Source: an uncultured Eubacterium sp.
GTDB taxonomy: Bacteria; Bacillota; Clostridia; Oscillospirales; Acutalibacteraceae
Direction of reading: 5' to 3'
Length of the DNA: 52,825 nt
Assembly (NCBI GenBank): GCA_934512155.1
Contig: CAKSWS010000008.1
Coordinates: 1 to 52,825 of the forward strand
Both the position numbers and the translations under genes were made by a program. The notes beneath the pieces are model-generated. The model had not been told where the DNA came from and searched no databases. It was given only the letters and a program-made list of their open reading frames with translations. Shown piece by piece: positions 50,893 through 52,825 of the stretch. Every line of letters starts with the position of its first letter. Position 1 is the first letter of the stretch.

Positions 50893-51405
50893 TCATTTAT
50901 TATCAAGTTGTTTTACATATTCGTCAAAATCAATTCCGCCGTCATGCAATTTCTTTTCTACCCAAAGCTGAAGAGCCTCTACAGTTTGAGAAATTTGTTC
51001 TAAATCTTTTTGAATTGTAATAAAATCTTTAATTTCGTCTTTTTCAATTTTACCGTCTGCTGTAATTTCAATTAATCGCTTTTGCCTGTCTTGAGTTGAA
51101 TTAAGCGAAGCCAACATTTTAAGCACAATTTCCGACAAATCGCTTGTTTTGATTTCCGGCACATATTTTTTGCCTATTTCACAATCATGAGAACAATAAT
51201 AGTTGCAAATTGCCGGTTCCTTGTATTTATCAGCCATTTCCAAAATTTCATCAGGTCTGGGCTGAGTTGTTTCATATTCAATGCGGTGAAGACGTTCCTT
51301 TGAAATACCGTTTAAGCAATCTTCCGCATCCTGCAATGTTAAATTATTATTTTCCCTGGCTATTTGATAAATGTTTTTGTTATTTTTTGTTGACGCTCTG
51401 CCCAT
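50893..51405 (-). CDS. Helix-turn-helix regulator with helical C-terminus
   Basis: 170 residues. The N-terminal 60 residues form an atypical XRE fold (NNKNIYQIARENNNLTLQDAEDCLNGISKERLHRIEYETTQPRPDEILEMADKY). A Cys cluster follows (CNYYCSHDCEIG), then a largely helical, acidic C-terminal half. The N-terminal codons upstream of the ATG at 51405 are the ribosome site TTGGAG itself, which sets the start. Targets unknown; it diverges from the phosphatase gene. Confidence 0.75.
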   Translation of the reverse strand: MGRASTKNNKNIYQIARENNNLTLQDAEDCLNGISKERLHRIEYETTQPRPDEILEMADKYKEPAICNYYCSHDCEIGKKYVPEIKTSDLSEIVLKMLASLNSTQDRQKRLIEITADGKIEKDEIKDFITIQKDLEQISQTVEALQLWVEKKLHDGGIDFDEYVKQLDNK

Positions 51406-51485
51406 AATGCACTCCAAAATAATTTACTTAAAAAATTATACAATATTTAACATCCTATTTCAATGCCAACAGAATAAAAGTTTAA

Positions 51486-51514
51486 TTGACAAAAATGTTT
51501 ACATAAATTATTAT
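51486..51514 (+). promoter_or_regulatory. Promoter giving an apparently leaderless transcript
   Basis: TTGACA, 17 bases, TATTAT. The ATG at 51521 begins 7 bases after the -10 element, where transcription itself should start, and there is no ribosome site. Confidence 0.7.
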
Positions 51515-51520
51515 AAAAAT

Positions 51521-51982
51521 ATGATTAAAATTATGTTTGTGTGCCACGGCAATATTTGCCGCTCGCCGATGGCTGAATTTATATTAAAAGATATGGTAAA
51601 ACGGCAAAATTTGCAAAACAATTTTATTATATGCTCAAGCGCTACCAGCACAGAGGAAATTTGGAACGGAATCGGCAACCCTGTTTACCCCCCTGCTAAA
51701 AAGGTGCTTGAACACCACGGAATTAATCCTGTCGGCAAACAAGCCGTTCAATTAAAGAAAAGCGATTATAACAAATACGATTTATTTATAGGCATGGACA
51801 GTGCAAATATTAAAAATATGAAGCGTATTTTCGACAACAACAGTAATGATAAAATACACAAACTGATGGAATACACAGGCAGCACCGCTGATGTATTCGA
51901 CCCATGGTATACACGAAATTTTGAAAAGTGTTACAACGATATTTTCAAAGGCTGCGAAGCACTTCTGAAAACATTGATTTAA
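51521..51982 (+). CDS. Low-molecular-weight protein tyrosine phosphatase
   Basis: 153 residues. The phosphate loop CHGNICRSP (C-x5-R-S) near the N-terminus and the acid loop 'DVFDPWY' near the C-terminus are both intact; the fold-typical 'YDLFIGMDSANIKNM' is present. Family members dephosphorylate tyrosine (or arginine) in proteins. The frame is open 50 codons upstream, but that stretch crosses the promoter and lacks a ribosome site, so ATG 51521 is chosen. Confidence 0.92.
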   Translation: MIKIMFVCHGNICRSPMAEFILKDMVKRQNLQNNFIICSSATSTEEIWNGIGNPVYPPAKKVLEHHGINPVGKQAVQLKKSDYNKYDLFIGMDSANIKNMKRIFDNNSNDKIHKLMEYTGSTADVFDPWYTRNFEKCYNDIFKGCEALLKTLI

Positions 51983-52378
51983 ATAAAAGTACATAACAAA
52001 AACGTTGAAAATTATATTATATAAAATCGCTAATAAGCATTAAAAACATATAAAATTATTTATGATATTGATTATATTCTTTTTAAACTTAATTAATCAA
52101 AAAATCACATTGTAAATCAATAGATTTTTAAAAATACAATCATTTTCAATCAAATATTAAAATGCATTTTGCGTAAAACAGCAAATATTTATTGTAAAAA
52201 GTAAAATATGTTTCGATAATTATTTGAATTAATAATTGTAAAAATTTTTCATTTGTAAAAACGAATACGCTTCATAAACTATATTTGCAAGGTCAAAATT
52301 TATTTTGTAAATTGCATTTTGCAAGGCAAATTAATTTTTGATTTTGCCAGTAAACTAAGAAAAAGAGGTGTATTTGTA
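51983..52378. other. AT-rich intergenic region
   Basis: About 400 bases with no open frame of note. Near its right end TTTGCAAGG(T)CAAA occurs twice (about 52284 and 52319), and a further TTTTGCC follows. These may be regulatory for the spore-protein gene, but I could not assign a sigma-G/F promoter with confidence. Confidence 0.4.
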
Positions 52379-52468
52379 ATGGCTAAAAACACAGTACCTG
52401 AAGCTAAAGAAGCTCTTAACAGATTTAAGATGGAAGCTGCCGCAGAGGTTGGTGTTTTTTTGCATTAA
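52379..52468 (+). pseudogene. Truncated alpha/beta-type small acid-soluble spore protein
   Basis: MAKNTVPEAKEALNRF then KMEAAAEVGV is the N-terminal half of an alpha/beta SASP, which coats DNA in dormant spores (family pattern VPEAkeALnrfKmEvA.ElGV). AGAGGTG precedes the ATG. After codon 26, instead of the expected N-L..GYNG.LTSR..G..GG.MV half, the frame reads FLH-stop, and none of the three frames downstream contains the missing half. The break lies around 52456-52462, with unrelated sequence to its right, so an insertion or rearrangement has cut the gene. Confidence 0.8.
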
Positions 52469-52585
52469 AATTTTTCAAAACGCCCTATTTAAGCCACTTT
52501 CGAGATTTGAAAAATATGTATAGTGGGCGGTCAAACACATTAAAAACATAAAATTAACGAAAAAAGGTCTACATACCCATAAGAA

Positions 52586-52621
52586 AAACGAGCCGAGATA
52601 CGCACATCTCGGCTCGTTTTC
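52586..52621. terminator. Strong bidirectional terminator in the inserted segment
   Basis: Perfect 15-bp stem AAAACGAGCCGAGAT / ATCTCGGCTCGTTTT with loop ACGCAC. T-runs on both strands. It would end any minus-strand transcript coming from the right before the broken spore gene. Confidence 0.88.
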
Positions 52622-52772
52622 GTAAATAATCGTTTCTTTTTTCAAAAAAACTTCATTACAACAAAATCAATGATTTTTCATATGTTGGCTGACGGTTAGC
52701 AAATTTCTACGGTGCTTTTCGTTGTTTATATTCTATTTGAGATACCGGCAAACTGGAAGTTATCGAACTACT

Positions 52773-52825
52773 TCAATTTTTCATTTTCACAACTACATTT
52801 CCAGCGTGTTCTACATCACCTGCTG
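52773..52825 (-). CDS. Possible C-terminus of a gene entering from the right
   Basis: From the window edge the minus strand is open for 16 codons (AGDVEHAGNVVVKMKN) and stops at 52775-52773. With the terminator 150 bases further on, this could be the 3' end of a gene carried by the DNA that cut the spore gene. Too short to identify; it may also be chance. Confidence 0.25.
   Translation of the reverse strand, partial: AGDVEHAGNVVVKMKN

Noticed and set aside
52460..52825. The right-end segment as an IS200/IS605 end with a TnpB guide-RNA scaffold
   Set aside because: The 16 visible C-terminal residues lack the zinc-ribbon/DRDxNAA context of TnpB, and only one end of the segment is visible, so the idea cannot be supported.
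1..52825. CRISPR array or tRNA/rRNA genes
   Set aside because: No regularly spaced direct repeats of CRISPR type and no cloverleaf or rRNA signatures were seen apart from the tRNA-like part of tmRNA.

Overview
The window looks like a chromosomal segment of a low-GC, Gram-positive, spore-forming member of the Clostridia, probably a gut Oscillospirales/Ruminococcaceae-type organism. This rests on AT-rich DNA with canonical TTGACA/TATAAT promoters and strong GGAGG ribosome sites, a Firmicutes-type tmRNA and dnaX-ybaB-recR block, sortase-anchored pili, rubrerythrin, and a fragment of an alpha/beta small acid-soluble spore protein gene at the right end. No strict taxonomic marker was compared, so the placement is an inference.

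Layout. 1-620: a decayed mobile-element edge (C-terminal remnant of a tyrosine recombinase, three helically phased GTTACCAA repeats) abutting the 3' end of tmRNA. 622-4956 (minus): SRP RNA, dnaX, ybaB, recR, smpB, a zinc-ribbon membrane protein and tmRNA in one co-oriented block. 4986-9234 (minus): a flavin-reductase-like gene, then rpmG-secE-nusG-rplK-rplA and rplJ-rplL with an L10 leader. 9500-18918: two FAD oxidoreductases of obscure function, an uncharacterised nucleotidyltransferase, two membrane-anchored extracytoplasmic proteins, a MATE transporter and a stand-alone E2-type acyltransferase. 19073-23318 (minus): XRE regulator, PhoR/PhoP-like two-component system, and a Na/Pi cotransporter preceded by a perfect tandem 11-bp repeat with Pho-box spacing. 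23505-30905: a glycoside-use locus (GH36 alpha-galactosidase and a six-hairpin glycosidase, diverging from AraC regulator, metallophosphoesterase and GPH-type sugar symporter).

31761-37717 is the most intriguing region. One operon (hypB, a 942-residue Fe-S/flavin oxidoreductase, hypA and a DUF5692-type polytopic membrane protein) diverges from a pair of small membrane proteins, and a near-consensus Rex (NADH/NAD+) operator lies between the two promoters. No hydrogenase subunit is present. The set looks like a redox-controlled membrane system that borrows nickel-insertion chaperones.

37855-42000: a MATE transporter behind a compact attenuator-like leader with an apparent non-AUG start, a DUF5054/GH38-like protein and rubrerythrin. 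42114-50402: a 1477-residue LPVSG-anchored adhesin divergent from a pilin (LPTTG) and two class C sortases. 50450-52825: a TM2 protein, an XRE regulator, an apparently leaderless low-molecular-weight tyrosine phosphatase, and a spore-protein gene cut after 26 codons by unrelated DNA.
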